This document shows positions 53,640 to 62,272 of a stretch of 64,000 nucleotides of DNA, piece after piece; the first letter of the stretch is position 1; each line of letters opens with the position of its first letter. The notes under the pieces were generated by a model. That model was not told where the DNA came from. It did not search any database and was given only the letters and a program-made list of their open reading frames with translations. A program made the translations under genes and the position numbers. The DNA is from Streptomyces violaceoruber (GTDB lineage: Bacteria; Actinomycetota; Actinomycetes; Streptomycetales; Streptomycetaceae). The stretch is from the NCBI GenBank assembly GCA_000720805.1, contig JODI01000040.1, positions 1-64,000 on the forward strand, given 5' to 3'.

Positions 53640-53833
53640 GTGCGCCGTCCGACCGATCGCAGGAGCCGCTGATGACGGTGCGTGCCGCGGTCATCTTGAT
53701 GCTGGGCGCGCAGATCGCCGTGGCCGCCGGCGTGCTGACCGTGCTGGCAGGGAACGCATGGGCTGTCGCGGTACTGGCTGCCGGGGGGGCCTTCGCCGGC
53801 ACTGTCGCCTTCGCCCGGTCCGTGATCGGCTGA
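53636..53833 (+). CDS. Small membrane protein
   Basis: A 65-aa protein from the GTG at 53636, which overlaps the preceding stop and follows CAGGAG. A short polar N-terminus precedes two hydrophobic helices (VRAAVILMLGAQIAVAAGVLTVLAG and AWAVAVLAAGGAFAGTVAFA). Translationally coupled to the 169-aa protein; function unknown. Confidence 0.6.
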   Translation: MSAPSDRSQEPLMTVRAAVILMLGAQIAVAAGVLTVLAGNAWAVAVLAAGGAFAGTVAFARSVIG

Positions 53834-53909
53834 ACCGGCCCGGGCGAACAGGACGCCGCCGACGCCGTGCCCGTGACGCTATGCGACAGAGCCTCCTACG
53901 GTTCGCACC

Positions 53910-54068
53910 ATGACAAAAGTGATCTTGATGCACGGCCCGGCGCACGGGCGGACTCTCACCACTGAAGCAGCAGAAGGAGAGGTGCTGCGTGAGGCCGGTT
54001 GGAGCTACCAGCTGACCGACGACCATGACGATCATGGAAGACGCATCGCCGAGGCGTACATGGACTGA
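53910..54068 (+). CDS. Hypothetical 52-aa protein
   Basis: MTKVILMHGPAHG at the start, a central acidic helix, and DDHDDHGRRIAEAYMD at the end. Codon use is typical of the host. No strong ribosome binding site. It resembles small proteins of plasmid-like islands, and a real gene is only probable. Confidence 0.45.
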   Translation: MTKVILMHGPAHGRTLTTEAAEGEVLREAGWSYQLTDDHDDHGRRIAEAYMD

Positions 54069-54119
54069 TAGATCATCCAGGTCGGGGCAGCGCCTTCCTC
54101 GATGGCACTGCCCCGGCAG

Positions 54120-54137
54120 TTCTACCAGCGGTAGAAT
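54120..54137 (+). promoter_or_regulatory. Palindromic operator over the -10 box of the toxin-antitoxin-like pair
   Basis: TTCTACC-AGC-GGTAGAA (54120-54136) is a perfect 7-bp inverted repeat. Its right arm contains the -10 box TAGAAT (54132-54137). Transcription would begin at about 54144-54145, at the antitoxin ATG, giving a leaderless mRNA. Autorepression by the antitoxin is the expected mechanism. Confidence 0.72.
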
Positions 54138-54144
54138 CCTCGGC

Positions 54145-54399
54145 ATGAGCAAGCCGACGAGCATCAAGACCAGCGAGGAAGTGCGCAACCGGCTGCGTAT
54201 CCTCGCCGACGAGCGCGGCACCACCATCACCGAGCTGCTGGAGGAGCTGGCCACGCGCGAGCTCACGGAAGCCGAGCGGGAGCAGCGTGCTGTTGCGGCC
54301 GCCCGCGAACTCGGCATTGAGTACACCGAGCAGGTTCAGCAGGTGGGACAGGATGCCTGGGCGAAGATCCGCGCCCACCAGGGCGGCGCCGCCGCATGA
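54145..54399 (+). CDS. Putative antitoxin, ribbon-helix-helix type
   Basis: An 84-aa protein with an N-terminal ribbon-helix-helix-like segment (TSIKTSEEVRNRLRILADERGTTITELLEELATREL) and a helical, charged C-terminus that could wrap the toxin. The ATG lies nine bases after a palindrome/-10 box and overlaps nothing upstream. Its stop overlaps the next ATG (ATGA), the usual VapBC-type order. Confidence 0.72.
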   Translation: MSKPTSIKTSEEVRNRLRILADERGTTITELLEELATRELTEAEREQRAVAAARELGIEYTEQVQQVGQDAWAKIRAHQGGAAA

Positions 54400-54770
54400 A
54401 CCTGACGGCCGTCCTGGACCACACGGCTCTGGCCGCCCTGTACCGCGCGGACTCCTTCTTCACAGGCCTCTACATCGAGGCCTCGCGCGGCACCGGTCGT
54501 GTCATCATCCCCTCCCTCTCCGTGCTCGCTGCCGAGCGGCAGGTTGCGGGGGCAGGCAAGCATGCGGCATCCCTGCGTTTCGCGGAGAACGTTCCGTTCA
54601 CCGCAGCGCACGCAGTGGATGCACTGGACTGGAGAAACGTGGACTGGCCGGTGGCTCACGCTGCTGCGATCGCCTGGCACGCAGTGAAGGCGGGAGAGTC
54701 GCTGACGGTCCTGTCGCTGGAACCTGAGTTGTACGCGGGTACCGGCATCACTCCGCTGAACCCCACTTGA
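54396..54770 (+). CDS. Putative PIN-like toxin
   Basis: A 124-aa protein starting MNLTAVLDHTALAALYRADSFF, with an early Asp as in PIN-domain RNases, and RVIIPSLSVLAAERQ carrying the second acidic residue. The last acidic cluster (D-x-D) normally seen near the end is not obvious (WPVAHAAAIAWHAVKAGESLTVLSLEPELY has only Glu). Either it is a divergent PIN toxin or a degraded one. Overlap with the antitoxin gene and a strong terminator directly after it make a two-gene unit. Confidence 0.6.
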   Translation: MNLTAVLDHTALAALYRADSFFTGLYIEASRGTGRVIIPSLSVLAAERQVAGAGKHAASLRFAENVPFTAAHAVDALDWRNVDWPVAHAAAIAWHAVKAGESLTVLSLEPELYAGTGITPLNPT

Positions 54771-54787
54771 CCCGCGCCGTCTTGGAC

Positions 54788-54826
54788 GAAGGGGGGCCGT
54801 TTCCCGCTGGGAAACGGCCCCCCTTC
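54788..54826. terminator. Strong bidirectional terminator hairpin
   Basis: A perfect 18-bp stem (left arm 54788-54805, GAAGGGGGGCCGTTTCCC; right arm 54809-54826) with a GCT loop. It lies between the stop of the PIN-like gene and the convergent stop of the STAND gene, serving both. Confidence 0.93.
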
Positions 54827-54831
54827 TTTGG

Positions 54832-57498
54832 TCAGCGCCGAGCGTGCGGGTGCGCCTGGCGGACGGTGACCAGGCCTCGCCATCGCCGCCGCGTGTGCTG
54901 TGCGCCGTCGATCCAGCGTGTCGGTGAGGCTTCATCGAGGGGGAGGCCGGCCATGAAGGCGACGATGTCTTTGTAGTAGGCGAAGTCGCCGCCGCGGGTG
55001 TTCTCGCGCAGCCGGGCGATCGTCGCGGCCACCTGATCCTGGTCGTTGCGGACGGCGTGGTGGAAGGCGAGGGCGAGGTCCAGGGCGAGCTCGGCGTACG
55101 TCACGCCCGCTGTATGGATCTCGGCGCGCAGCACCTGGGCGCGGTCGTCGACGTCGGCATCGGTGCGGCCGGCGTCGCGGGCGAGCGCCGCGATATGGGT
55201 GATCAGGGTGGTGGCGCGCAGATCCACGCCGGCCAGGAGCTGCTGGGCGAGGGTAAGTTCGTCGTCGGCGACGGCCGGGTCGGTGAAGGCCAGGGCGAAG
55301 GCGCGGTGTGCCTGGCTGTTGCCGCGCTCGCCGGTGACGCCGTGGTGTTCGGCTTCGTCGCGTGCGGCGGCGTACGCGGCGGCGGCGCGGTCCATGTCGC
55401 CGTGGGGCCACCAGATGTCGCCTTCGACGCGGTGGTGGCGGCCTTCCCAGCCCAGGGTGTGGGCGGTGGCCAGGGCGGTGGGGAAGTCGCCGGCCATACG
55501 GGCGAGGTGGACAAGTCCGCGGCGGGCGGCGGGGGCGAGGCGGCCTTGGCCGTCGGCGACGGCCTGCATGCCGGCGCGGGAGGCCGGGCTGTCCCCGAGG
55601 TCGCGGTGGGCCTTGGCACGGTAGTACAGGGCCATGTGGTGCAGGTCGTCGGGGAGCAGGCGGCTGTCGATGACTGTGGTGAGGCGGGCGACGGTGTGCG
55701 AGCGGTGCTGGTGCTGGCGGCGGGCGAGCGCGCTGAGGAGTTCGACCAGGGCGTCGGCGGCCGTGTCCAGTCCGCTGCTGTTGGTGTCGGGTGGGGCGAG
55801 GGGTTCCCACACGGAGTCGCTGACGTAGGTCCAGGCGGCGGGCGTGAGCCAGTCGAGGTTTAGTCGGTGGTCCCGGGCGAGGCGCAGGCCTTGGCGCAGG
55901 AAGGCGATCAGCAGGAGTCGGTCCGGTCCGGGTGCGGCCTGGTGCTGTTCGCCCAGGGCGGTGAAGGCTCGCTGGGCGGCCTGCTGCCAGTCGTGTTCGG
56001 TCCAGCGGTCGTCGGTGGTGTCTTCGGCGTTGCGTACGGCGGAGCGGATCAGGCCGTGGAGGTGGAAGGGCCACAGGCCGAAGGGATTGTCACGGACGAA
56101 GGGCCGCTCGGTGAGCCGCTGGGCGGGGCCTTCGTGGTTGAGGCCGGCGGCTTGGGTGGCGAGGGGGACGTCGAAGGCGTCCAGCAGGCTCACCGAGCGC
56201 AGGACGTGGCGTTCGTCGGGGGTGAGGTCGGTCAGGGTGCGGGCGATCAGGGCAGGGAAGTCGTGGTCGAAGTCGGCCGGCTGCGGCGTGCGGCGGTTGC
56301 GGCTGAGTTCCAGGAACCGGGCGACGGACAGATCGAGGTAGAGGGGCAGGCCGTGCGAGCGGGCGGTGATGACCTGCCGGATGGACTCGCTGATGAGGGG
56401 TTGTCCGTCGCGGGTGAGGCGGCGGGCGAGGTAGTCGTCGCAGTCCTCGGGGGAGAAGTCGCCGATCAGCACCTGCCGTGCGGTGCCGGCCTGGGTGCGG
56501 GCGGTGGGCACGGCCGTGTGGGCGAGTCCGGGCCAGGCGGTGGGGCCGGTGTAGTCGAGCTGGCCCTGCAGTGCTGGGTCGGCCCACTGCAGGCGGGAGC
56601 GGCCGGTGATCACCCAGAAGGCGTTCGGTAGGAGCCACACTGTGCGCTGGACGAGGCGCTCCAGGTCGCGGCGGGTGCGATCGCCGATGTCCTCGAACGT
56701 GTCGAGCAGGATCACCGGCACGATCTTCTTGCCGTCGGGGAGGCGGGCGAGTTCCCAGGCCAGCAGGTGCGGGTAGAAGGACAGGGCGTCCAGGTCGGGT
56801 TCGGTCTCCAGCAGGTCCGCCAGCCGGGCGCAGCCCGCCAGGGCCCGTACCCTCTGGCGGCGTTCGCGCAGCGCGCTGACGAGGGCGCCGGTGACCTGGC
56901 CGACGACCGAGCCGACAGTGCCGGGCAGCATGAGCGCCTGGGCGACGTCGGCGAGTGCGGACTGCATCTGCTGGGGCAGGGCCTGCCCGAATCGGGAGCC
57001 GAGCCCGCCGCGACGCAGGTACTCCTCCAGCGGTTCGCCGGGGTGGTTGGCCTCCCAGTAGCGGCGCAGCGCCAGGTCGAAGGCGGGCAGGGGCCGCCCG
57101 ATCCGGGTGAGGGAGGCCCGGATAGTCAGCACGACCTGCTCGAAGTCGGTGCCGGCGGAGCGGGCCAGATCGATGCGTACGGGCAGGATCCGGTCGGCCG
57201 GCCATCCCGGCTCGCCCCACTGGGGCGGGCGCCGTCCGGCGTCGGTGAGGGCAGCTTCCAGCGTCCTCGACAAGGTGGTCTTCCCGATCCCGCCCACGCC
57301 GTGGAAGACGAGTACGTGTCTGCGGGGAGCCTCGAGGTCTTCCGCGTCGAAGCTGGTGGCGCTGATGTGCTGGAGGTGCTCGGTGAGCGCGGCCGCGGCC
57401 GTCTCCCACTGCGAGGACCGGTTCGTGAACGCTTCCGCTGCCTGCACGCTGCGGTCGTTCATGCTGAACAGCGCTTTCAGATCCCGGCCACCGGTCAC
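54832..57498 (-). CDS. STAND-type P-loop NTPase with C-terminal repeats
   Basis: About 888 aa (GTG at 57498; GTG at 57504 also possible). The N-terminus DLKALFSMNDRSVQAAEAFTNRSSQW is conserved in Streptomyces STAND-like proteins. Then come Walker A GVGGIGKTT (67-75), Walker B VPVILLDTFED (260-270) and a sensor-type WVITGRSRL. After a winged-helix-like part (~residues 400-520) the rest is helical with TPR-like pairs (HHMALYYRAKAHRDLGD, AAAAYAAARDEAEHHG). No nuclease, TIR or protease domain is visible. Signal-transducing ATPase, possibly a defence or regulatory switch. Confidence 0.75.
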   Translation of the reverse strand: MTGGRDLKALFSMNDRSVQAAEAFTNRSSQWETAAAALTEHLQHISATSFDAEDLEAPRRHVLVFHGVGGIGKTTLSRTLEAALTDAGRRPPQWGEPGWPADRILPVRIDLARSAGTDFEQVVLTIRASLTRIGRPLPAFDLALRRYWEANHPGEPLEEYLRRGGLGSRFGQALPQQMQSALADVAQALMLPGTVGSVVGQVTGALVSALRERRQRVRALAGCARLADLLETEPDLDALSFYPHLLAWELARLPDGKKIVPVILLDTFEDIGDRTRRDLERLVQRTVWLLPNAFWVITGRSRLQWADPALQGQLDYTGPTAWPGLAHTAVPTARTQAGTARQVLIGDFSPEDCDDYLARRLTRDGQPLISESIRQVITARSHGLPLYLDLSVARFLELSRNRRTPQPADFDHDFPALIARTLTDLTPDERHVLRSVSLLDAFDVPLATQAAGLNHEGPAQRLTERPFVRDNPFGLWPFHLHGLIRSAVRNAEDTTDDRWTEHDWQQAAQRAFTALGEQHQAAPGPDRLLLIAFLRQGLRLARDHRLNLDWLTPAAWTYVSDSVWEPLAPPDTNSSGLDTAADALVELLSALARRQHQHRSHTVARLTTVIDSRLLPDDLHHMALYYRAKAHRDLGDSPASRAGMQAVADGQGRLAPAARRGLVHLARMAGDFPTALATAHTLGWEGRHHRVEGDIWWPHGDMDRAAAAYAAARDEAEHHGVTGERGNSQAHRAFALAFTDPAVADDELTLAQQLLAGVDLRATTLITHIAALARDAGRTDADVDDRAQVLRAEIHTAGVTYAELALDLALAFHHAVRNDQDQVAATIARLRENTRGGDFAYYKDIVAFMAGLPLDEASPTRWIDGAQHTRRRWRGLVTVRQAHPHARR

Positions 57499-57604
57499 GC
57501 GCACCCCCGAAAAAATGATCACCTGCGGGCTCCAACTTATGCCCGCAGCCCGCTGCTTGGGCAGCCCGCCCCGCGTCGAAGCGGGCATACGGCATCCTTC
57601 AGCG

Positions 57605-58545
57605 ATGAAGTCCGATCCCGAGCCCTGGTACAGCACTAGCCTCAACCTCTGGCAACTGGCGGGAGTGCTGGTCGCCGGCTGGACTCTCACCAAAACGCTG
57701 ACCGAGGGATGGCACCGTACCGTCGGCCGCCGGCGCTATGTCACCACCCGCCTCCGCAAGATCGCCCCGGGTGTCCGGCACGACTACGTCGAGTCCCTGC
57801 TCGGTGAACCGACCTGGCAGTCGACGATGCAGTGCACGCGGTACGGTCCGACCGAGTCCGAGGAGGGCGACGGCGAGGGGCAGCGGGCTGAGCTCGCTGT
57901 CCGGACCTGGCTCCTGTCGAGCTCTGCTACCTGGTCACCTGGTGTGAGGACGACGTCGTAGTCATGTACGGGATCACCACGACCAGCTGGTGGTTCCGGC
58001 CCTGGGTGCGGATCCACGAGACGAGGATCCGCTTGGGGAAGAGCACCTTCGGGGTTCTCGCCGACAGTGCCGCCATGCATCGGGCCTGGCTCGGCAACCG
58101 CCGGTTCGGGTACTTCGAGGAGCACTACTTCGGCAACGTCGGCGGCTACCGCTCGTGGTACGTCGGAGTCAACGACTTCGGCTACGACGCCTTCCCTGTT
58201 TCCGACGACTGGTTCGACCCCGCGGACTGCTCCCACACCCAGCTCCTGCCCGACCGGCGCGAGACGTACCATGCAAGCACGCCGATCAACACGATCGTCG
58301 TGAGCGGGATCGCCCTCTACGAGGAGATCCGGGACGGCACCTTCTTCGGTATCTCCCTGGGCGCCGACCAGGACCTGGTCCGTCTGGCCGACCCCGAGTA
58401 CCACGTGCTCGACAGCCGGATCGGTCGCGCCCACCGGCGCATGCGCGCATGGCGCGGCGATCGGAAACACCGCCGCTGGGAGAAGCGACAGCAGAGCCGG
58501 AAGATCAAGTGGCCGTTTCGTCGTCTGCGGCGTGGGGGTTGCTGA
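57605..58545 (+). pseudogene. Hypothetical membrane-anchored protein gene with one frameshift
   Basis: From the ATG at 57605 the reading gives an N-terminal helix (LWQLAGVLVAGWTLTKTL) and RRRYVTTRLRKIAPGVRHDYVESLLGEPTW, then runs out of frame. Another frame reads PDLAPVELCYLVTWCEDDVV from 57901 and stays open to 58545 through YFGNVGGYRSWYVGVNDFGYDAF. Adding one C near 57899 joins them into a ~313-aa protein. So this is one gene with a 1-bp deletion (real or sequencing error). A start at the in-frame ATG 57964 would give only the 193-aa second part. Family not recognised. Confidence 0.55.
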
Positions 58546-58808
58546 AGGTGCGTGCGGAGGGCAGGTGTGCCCGGGAGGTGGCACGTCACCGGCGCCCTCG
58601 TGCAGCGCCCGCTGTTCGAGGCGAACAGCGACCCGAGGTCCCGTCCTGCCGCGGCACTCCCGAAGACCCTCTGAAACCTGTCCGCATGCCGGTCCGGCAG
58701 AGGAAACGGTCCTGCGCCCAGCGCAGGCAGCGACCGACCTTCCTTGATGTGCCGGTGAAGAGACTAGAGAATGACGCCTGATCGTTTTCGAATCGCAAGG
58801 TGGCCCCC

Positions 58809-59120
58809 GTGTCCGACCCGCAAGACCCACAACCCGGGCCCGTGCCGCCTCCGGCCGGATCTGAGGAGGATGGCGGCGAGGTCGGGTACGCGGTGGCCGC
58901 AGAGCACGTGCGCCGCGTCATGAGCTGGTACAGCGAGCAGATCAGTGCCGAACTACGCTCCACCGATCCTGATCAGCAGCGGCTGCGACAGCTCGCCGCC
59001 GAACGCCTGGCGTGCCAAGACACACTGCGTGCCCTCGATCACGCAGAACCCGAGGAGCTGGCCCGGATCGCGACCGAGTACGAGGAACGCTTTATTCAGC
59101 TGCACCGGCCCCGGCCGTAG
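58809..59120 (+). CDS. Hypothetical helical protein
   Basis: A 103-aa protein from the GTG at 58809, with AAGGTGG five bases upstream (an in-frame GTG at 58800 is an alternative). Pro-rich N-terminus, then a likely coiled coil (HVRRVMSWYSEQISAELRS, RLRQLAAERLACQDTLRALDH). Its end overlaps the convergent zeta-toxin gene by 29 bp. The 263-bp gap before it shows no gene. Function unknown. Confidence 0.6.
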   Translation: MSDPQDPQPGPVPPPAGSEEDGGEVGYAVAAEHVRRVMSWYSEQISAELRSTDPDQQRLRQLAAERLACQDTLRALDHAEPEELARIATEYEERFIQLHRPRP

Positions 59121-60939
59121 CTTCCGGCTCCGCACGGTACCGGGCGGGCAGCGCGGCCGGCGCGCTCGGCCCGGCCAGCCCGAGCGGCTGGAGATGCTCA
59201 GGCATCAAAGGCCAGGCCACTTGGGTGATCTGTGTGATCTCGGTCCGGTACTGCGGCAGCGCCGCGCTCAACTTCCGCTGGACCGTTCGGAACCGGGCGG
59301 CCTCGGCCTCGGTGTATGGCCGCTGCTGCTCGCCACTCAGGGCCTGCACGGCGACGGCTGGATACACCCACACCCCGTCGGCGTCCCGGACGTTGCGGTA
59401 GACGGCGGCTGCATCGCGCCGCACGACCATCATCGAGTCCACCCATGGCGCGTGCTCAGCCGCCAACACCGCGTCCGCGACCGCCGTGAAACACACGTCG
59501 TGCCCCGATGCGCTGGTGAACCGGGCCGGAAGGCCTTTTCGGGCGGCCTCTTCGTAACGCGTCATAGTGCCCTGCCTGCTGTCCGCGGCCCGGACGCCCA
59601 GGACGACAACCTCCACCCGGTATCCGGCCTGGTGATAGCGGACGGCACTGGTCAGGAACTGCTGGGCGCTGCCGGGCGCAATCTCGATCACCACGTCGCC
59701 GCGCCGTTCGCGTACGTACGCTTCGCCTTCCGCCTGCCAGGCCTGGTAGTCGGCGCGGATCTTGGCACTGGCTGTCCGCGGGTTCTCCTCCAGCAGCTTC
59801 AGGAAGTCGGGGTGGGCGGTCTTGAAGTCGTCGCCCACGATCGCCGTCGGTCGCCGATGGCGCATGGCCCGCCGGATGGTGCGGGCCAGCTCGGACTTGC
59901 CCGCGCCGGGCTGACCCATCACGTACACCGCGACCGGGTCGTCGTGATCGGTGATCTCACCGAACCCCGGGGCGATCACATTGCGGAAGATCCACCGGTG
60001 CTCCGCGGCCGACAGACGGTGGTAGTCGACACCGGGCGGACCGATCAACGGCTGCGCGATGCGGCGCACCGGCTCGGACAGGGCGAAGGCCCGTTCGAGT
60101 CCACCGCTCACCATCAGGCGCTGCACGGATGAGACCCGCGGGTCAGACAGCCGTTGCCCGATGGCGGACAACTCCTGGCGGAATCGCCAGGACCGCCGGG
60201 TGCTCCACGGCCTTGCCCACTCCGCCCGAACGGCCCGCGCCGCGGCGGCCGGCCGCCTCCACCTTCCCGCGGCCAGTTCGTTGCGGTAGAGGACCTCCAT
60301 GTCGCGCCGGAACACCGTGATGCGGTCGGCCATGCACTCGTCCTCGACGGCCTTGAGCGTGGCGAGCAGGCCGCGCACGCACGTGTCGTGATTTTCCCAC
60401 GACACGTACCGGCCCGTAGACAGGTCATGGACCTGCCGCACGTAGCGGTCCAGCACACCCAGCTGGCTCAGTGCCTCCGGCGTGGCCAGGACCGCGATCT
60501 CGACGCGGTAGCCGGCCATCCGGAAGGCGTGTGCCGTCGCCCGGAACTCGTCCGGGTCGCAGAGCGCCGTCTCGATCACCGCGTCCGCTGTGCGGGCCCG
60601 GACCGCGTCCTCGACTTCGGCCTGCCACCGGCGCGTGTCCGGCCGGACCTTCAGACCCGCCGTCCGCTCGTCCTCGCCGAGCAGCTCGGCATACGACGGG
60701 TGGAGCGTCTTGTAGAGATCACCGGCAACGCGGACTGCGCCGCCGCGGCGGTTCAGCGACTCCTGCAGCACGTCCGCGAGGAACGACTTGCCGCTGCCCG
60801 GCGGACCGGCGGCGAAGAACGTGAGGGGCGCTCGTTGGGTGGGGGCACCGTGAACCCAGGTCGGCAGGATGGACTTCGCGAGGATGTCGGCATGCTCCTG
60901 CTCGGACAGCACGACCGGCGAGACTTCTCGTTCCCTCAC
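59092..60939 (-). CDS. Protein with two tandem zeta-toxin kinase domains
   Basis: A 615-aa protein. Each half carries a zeta-toxin/UDP-GlcNAc-kinase-like P-loop domain: GPPGSGKS (45-52) with GDLYKTLHPSY, and GQPGAGKS (342-349) with GDDFKTAHPDF. Each is followed by an R-rich helix (DTRRWQAEVEDAVRARTADAVIETAL; DYQAWQAEGEAYVRERRGDVVIEIAP) and the strand-helix AYRMAGYRVEIAVLATPE/YHQAGYRVEVVVLGVRA. GTG at 60939 follows GAGGAGG. Zeta toxins phosphorylate cell-wall sugar nucleotides. No epsilon antitoxin is adjacent; the upstream gene on the same strand is unrelated. Confidence 0.85.
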   Translation of the reverse strand: MREREVSPVVLSEQEHADILAKSILPTWVHGAPTQRAPLTFFAAGPPGSGKSFLADVLQESLNRRGGAVRVAGDLYKTLHPSYAELLGEDERTAGLKVRPDTRRWQAEVEDAVRARTADAVIETALCDPDEFRATAHAFRMAGYRVEIAVLATPEALSQLGVLDRYVRQVHDLSTGRYVSWENHDTCVRGLLATLKAVEDECMADRITVFRRDMEVLYRNELAAGRWRRPAAAARAVRAEWARPWSTRRSWRFRQELSAIGQRLSDPRVSSVQRLMVSGGLERAFALSEPVRRIAQPLIGPPGVDYHRLSAAEHRWIFRNVIAPGFGEITDHDDPVAVYVMGQPGAGKSELARTIRRAMRHRRPTAIVGDDFKTAHPDFLKLLEENPRTASAKIRADYQAWQAEGEAYVRERRGDVVIEIAPGSAQQFLTSAVRYHQAGYRVEVVVLGVRAADSRQGTMTRYEEAARKGLPARFTSASGHDVCFTAVADAVLAAEHAPWVDSMMVVRRDAAAVYRNVRDADGVWVYPAVAVQALSGEQQRPYTEAEAARFRTVQRKLSAALPQYRTEITQITQVAWPLMPEHLQPLGLAGPSAPAALPARYRAEPEATAGAGAAE

Positions 60940-60963
60940 CACTCCTCCTCGGACCTTCCTGGG

Positions 60964-61974
60964 CTACTCGAGGCCACCGGGGATCTGCTCCATCTTGGAG
61001 ACGAACGTCGACAGGCCGGTCTCGCTCTTGGAGATCAGCAGGGCCGGGATGCTGGTGTTGCCGGTGAGCATCGCTTCACCGAATAGCTTGTGCAGTGCGT
61101 CCCTGGACAGACTGCGGTGATTGAGGCCGGCGGCGTGGACGAACAGTCCGGCCGTGGAGGCCACGAAGGCCGCGGCGGCACCCCACACGTGTGAGGGGAC
61201 GTGCAGGATGTGGGGCATCGCGCCGATCAGGACCCAGTCGACGACCGCCGTGGCCGTGGAGTCAGCCCACTTGATCATGCCCGGACCGAAGATTTTCTGT
61301 ATGGCGCTCGCGGTGGCCTCCGGGAAGCCGGTGGGCATCACGACGAGGTTCTCGCGGGGCGGCAGGTTGTTGCTGGACTCATCGAGGACGTGCCAGATCG
61401 GTCCGCTGCCGGTGTGATGCCCGCATGCCGTCTCGTGGTTCGCCATGACCAGGTTGTCGCAGGTGGCCACGGCGGCGGAGATGCTGCGGTGGCCCATGGC
61501 GATGGTGACCGAGGACGCCAGCGCGTTGCTGGAGCCGGAGATGAACTCCACGATGTTGTCCTTGTCGCCTGCCGGGTCCAGGCAGATGATGTTCTGGCCC
61601 TTGAGGCTGGCCTCCTGCAAGTAGTGGGCGCGCTGGCGTCGGCTGAGACCGTCGCCGGAGCCGACGACGAGCGCCTTGGAGTCCCAAGCGAGCGCCGCCT
61701 CCCTGCCGTTGCGGAAGCACCGGCGCAGGACGACCTCGGGATAGTTGTTCCAGAACATGGCGTGGGCGGCGGCGCCCGCCCCCGGATAGACCCCGGTGGG
61801 GTTGAGGTCGTCGTCGCCCTCGAAGGCCTCGAGACAGCCGAGATCGTCGTCGTACGGGGGGTGCTGGCGGTCCCGGCGGGCGGCGCACAGGAAGGTCCGC
61901 ATGGCATCAGCGATGTGGCCGGCTGCCTTCACTTGGTCAGGAGCCGGAGCTGCCTCCACCGGAGCTGCCTCCAT
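60964..61974 (-). CDS. Unknown protein upstream of the double zeta-toxin gene
   Basis: A 336-aa protein; GGAGGTG six bases before the ATG at 61974 gives a firm start. Sequence is conserved-looking but unrecognised: YDDDLGCLEAFEGDDDLNPTG, ALVVGSGDGLSRRQRAHYL, IICLDPAGDKDNIVEFISG, ACGHHTGSGPIWHVLDESS. A mildly hydrophobic part near 230-270 (VVDWVLIGAMPHIL, VWGAAAAFVASTAGLFVHAAG) may touch a membrane. It ends 25 bp before the zeta-toxin start, so they form an operon, and it could be the partner or regulator of that protein. Divergent from a ribbon-helix-helix gene. Confidence 0.6.
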   Translation of the reverse strand: MEAAPVEAAPAPDQVKAAGHIADAMRTFLCAARRDRQHPPYDDDLGCLEAFEGDDDLNPTGVYPGAGAAAHAMFWNNYPEVVLRRCFRNGREAALAWDSKALVVGSGDGLSRRQRAHYLQEASLKGQNIICLDPAGDKDNIVEFISGSSNALASSVTIAMGHRSISAAVATCDNLVMANHETACGHHTGSGPIWHVLDESSNNLPPRENLVVMPTGFPEATASAIQKIFGPGMIKWADSTATAVVDWVLIGAMPHILHVPSHVWGAAAAFVASTAGLFVHAAGLNHRSLSRDALHKLFGEAMLTGNTSIPALLISKSETGLSTFVSKMEQIPGGLE

Positions 61975-62272
61975 CGGTAACACCTCCGAGCTTCGGGCAG
62001 GACTCACTGCGTGTCTCCATAGGGTTGAGGAGACAGTACAGCGTTACGGCACTACCTCGTTACGCGGGGGGTGTAGTTCTGTAGTTCTCAAGATCCGTAG
62101 CGCTGCAACTATTTGATGCAGTGTCGGATCGATGCAGACTACGCAATGTGCAAGGTAGTGTAGGCGCGTTAGGCTCGGCCCCTGAGCCTGATGGGCAACG
62201 GCAGGGTGCTGCGCCGGTGGCGAGCAAGCGTCTCGGCGTGGTAGCTCCGCCGACCTACCACGAGGAGGACTT
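61975..62272. promoter_or_regulatory. Divergent control region between the unknown gene and the RHH gene
   Basis: A 298-bp gap with a markedly lower G+C centre (62040-62170). It contains the direct repeat TGTAGTTC-TGTAGTTC (around 62071-62088) and two GATGCAG words (62115 and 62132 areas). Both flanking genes have strong ribosome binding sites. The ribbon-helix-helix protein is the likely ligand. Confidence 0.45.
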
